DNA of 64,000 bases from Burhinus oedicnemus (Eukaryota; Chordata; Aves; Charadriiformes; Burhinidae), in assembly GCA_008921705.1 (NCBI GenBank), contig VFFE01007258.1:1779223-1843222 (forward strand), read 5' to 3'. Shown piece after piece: positions 63,001 through 64,000 of this stretch. Position numbers and translations under genes: made by a program. The notes under the pieces were generated by a model that made no database searches, was not told where the DNA came from, and saw only the letters and a list, made by a program, of their open reading frames with translations. Position 1 is the first letter of the stretch. Each line of letters opens with the position of its first letter.

Positions 63001-63413
63001 CTGATTAACAACAACAACATCATCATCATCAACAACAAAATTGAGTAAAAGGATTACAGACTGCAAAAATGTATTATTTTAAAATACCTTGCTGAGAACA
63101 ATATATAAAAAACCACATTTTTGCTTGTAAGATAAGTCATCCCAGTTATTTTAGAGACAGGAAATAGAATAAATAAAAAAGCTGGTGCTACGATAAGGAA
63201 AAATGTGTAGTTAAACTAAAGAAAATTAAAACTTAGAAACTGTTACTAAATATATCCTGACTATTCCTTTGCATTAGCAATCTAGTTCTTTATTGCATGT
63301 AAGCTTTAATTGTTAAAGTAGGGATGGAGAAAACACTGTTATATTTTAAACAAAAGAACAGAAAAAAAAGTAAAAAAAAGACTAATTTCTGTTGGATTTT
63401 TTTGCCCTCTTAC
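63001..63413 (-). other. TBC1D32: TBC1D32 intron with trinucleotide tract
   Basis: A short intron of 413 bp. Near its 3' end it holds an (AAC)n(ATC)n(AAC)n tract at 63008-63041, only about 8 bp from the exon. It includes A-rich runs at 63360-63380. Confidence 0.8.
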
Positions 63414-63503
63414 CAGTGCATAGAGTGGAACTTCTATGGTATTTGAAGTTGTTTTCTGTGTGCATGTTTCTTTGCAGCATGCATGGCAAGTACGAGTGAA
63501 ATT
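63414..63503 (-). CDS. TBC1D32: TBC1D32 (BROMI), coding exon
   Basis: A 90-bp minus-strand exon (30 codons) has donor CTG|GTAAGAG and proposed acceptor GCACAAAGTAG, preceded by a pyrimidine-rich stretch. Its last residues NTIEVPLYAL lead in phase 0 into the exon at 62860-63000. The first half, NFTRTCHACCKETCTQKTTS, is cysteine-rich. The donor and downstream continuity are convincing. The 5' border is less so, because a TAG is in frame directly upstream at the complement of 63504-63506 and other AG dinucleotides lie nearby, so the exon could be shorter. Confidence 0.65.
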
Positions 63504-63791
63504 CTACTTTGTGCAGCAAAAGGAATAGAGGTTTTATCATTATGGAAAGCCCTGGATGTCACTGCTTGGGTTCTAGGTAATGAATCTTTGGTTTCGTGCT
63601 AGAAGGTCAAGGTACATCCTTCGGAATTTTCCTCCTTCCTGAGGTAGGCAACATCACAATCCAATGGCTGAATAATTCCTCATTCATGTTTTGACATATT
63701 ATTTTAGTTTACATTGTGGAAGTTATGCAAATAGGTTAATTGATGAATTTTCTCTTTGTGTTTTCAAGATACATTACGAAAGAGAAATCCT

Positions 63792-64000
63792 TTAAGCACT
63801 GGGAATGAACATTAGCACTGCAGCAACCTGCCTGCAATGCTGACTAGTTCTTGTATGGAAGACGACTCTTCGGTTCTCAGCACTGACGGTGATCAGCTCA
63901 ATTATATTCACACAATGGAGCAACATTTCATTGTGCTGGAACAGCCTCAGGGCTGGACTCAGTGCTGTGAGCGGACCAATATGGTCACTTCTGGTGACAA
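63792..64000. other. Window edge open on both strands, possible exon
   Basis: On the minus strand one frame is open from the window edge to a TAA at the complement of 63792-63794. It includes NEMLLHCVNIIELITVSAEN and could hold the next upstream TBC1D32 exon, ending at a weak donor CAG|GTTGCT (complement of about 63824-63832). On the plus strand another frame starts with ATG at 63837 and is open to the edge (54 codons, beginning MLTSSCMEDDSSVLSTDGDQ). I recognise neither. Only one, or neither, can be real. The composition is more balanced than in the surrounding introns. Confidence 0.3.

Noticed and set aside
63008..63041. DDDD-VVVV string in the minus frame as an acidic protein tract
   Set aside because: It is a trinucleotide repeat in the intron just before the splice acceptor of the next exon, not coding sequence.

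Overview
This is a window of a bird nuclear genome. The evidence is five CR1 LINE copies (plus fragments) ending in the typical ATTCTRTGA-type 3' tail, several avian-type endogenous-retrovirus LTRs, AT-rich introns and intergenic DNA, and vertebrate exons with GT/AG borders. The species cannot be named. There are two N-gaps (33867-34333 and 55821-55840).

The only gene I can assign with good confidence lies on the minus strand at the right edge. It consists of the last four visible coding exons (63414-63503, 62860-63000, 60845-61033, 57430-57549), all joined by phase-0 introns. They encode 179 residues of a C-terminal TBC domain that I recognise as TBC1D32 (BROMI, 'broad-minded'), a ciliary protein of the CDK20/Sonic hedgehog pathway. 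The gene continues off the right end. From its stop codon leftwards, the other 57 kb hold no exon I can assign. This fits the long gene-poor interval that I recall downstream of TBC1D32 in other vertebrates.

Layout of the gene-poor part. (1) 640-985 is a GC-rich decayed LTR-like block. (2) 1813-2382 is an unassigned 189-codon reading frame for a possible multi-pass membrane protein. (3) 5652-6082 and 14346-15757 are minus-strand CR1 copies. (4) 24874-29700 is a cluster of LTR elements: a solo LTR with a perfect 5-bp target duplication, an LTR-like element containing a large (AAGAG)n expansion, and an LTR followed by a lysine-tRNA-type primer-binding site. The last is followed by an intact 157-codon frame for a membrane-like protein that does not look like Gag. 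(5) 36811-37146 is a CR1 3' end, and 37570-38110 is another LTR. (6) 50255-51274 is a CR1 with a 304-codon reverse-transcriptase frame that keeps its catalytic FADD. (7) 52262-54706 is a CR1 on the plus strand interrupted by a second CR1 on the minus strand, with a 6-bp duplication at the junctions.

The most unusual object is the LTR, primer-binding site and membrane-protein frame at 28255-29606. The 189-codon frame at 1813-2382 is the second lead. The rest is ordinary intergenic or intronic DNA with simple repeats.
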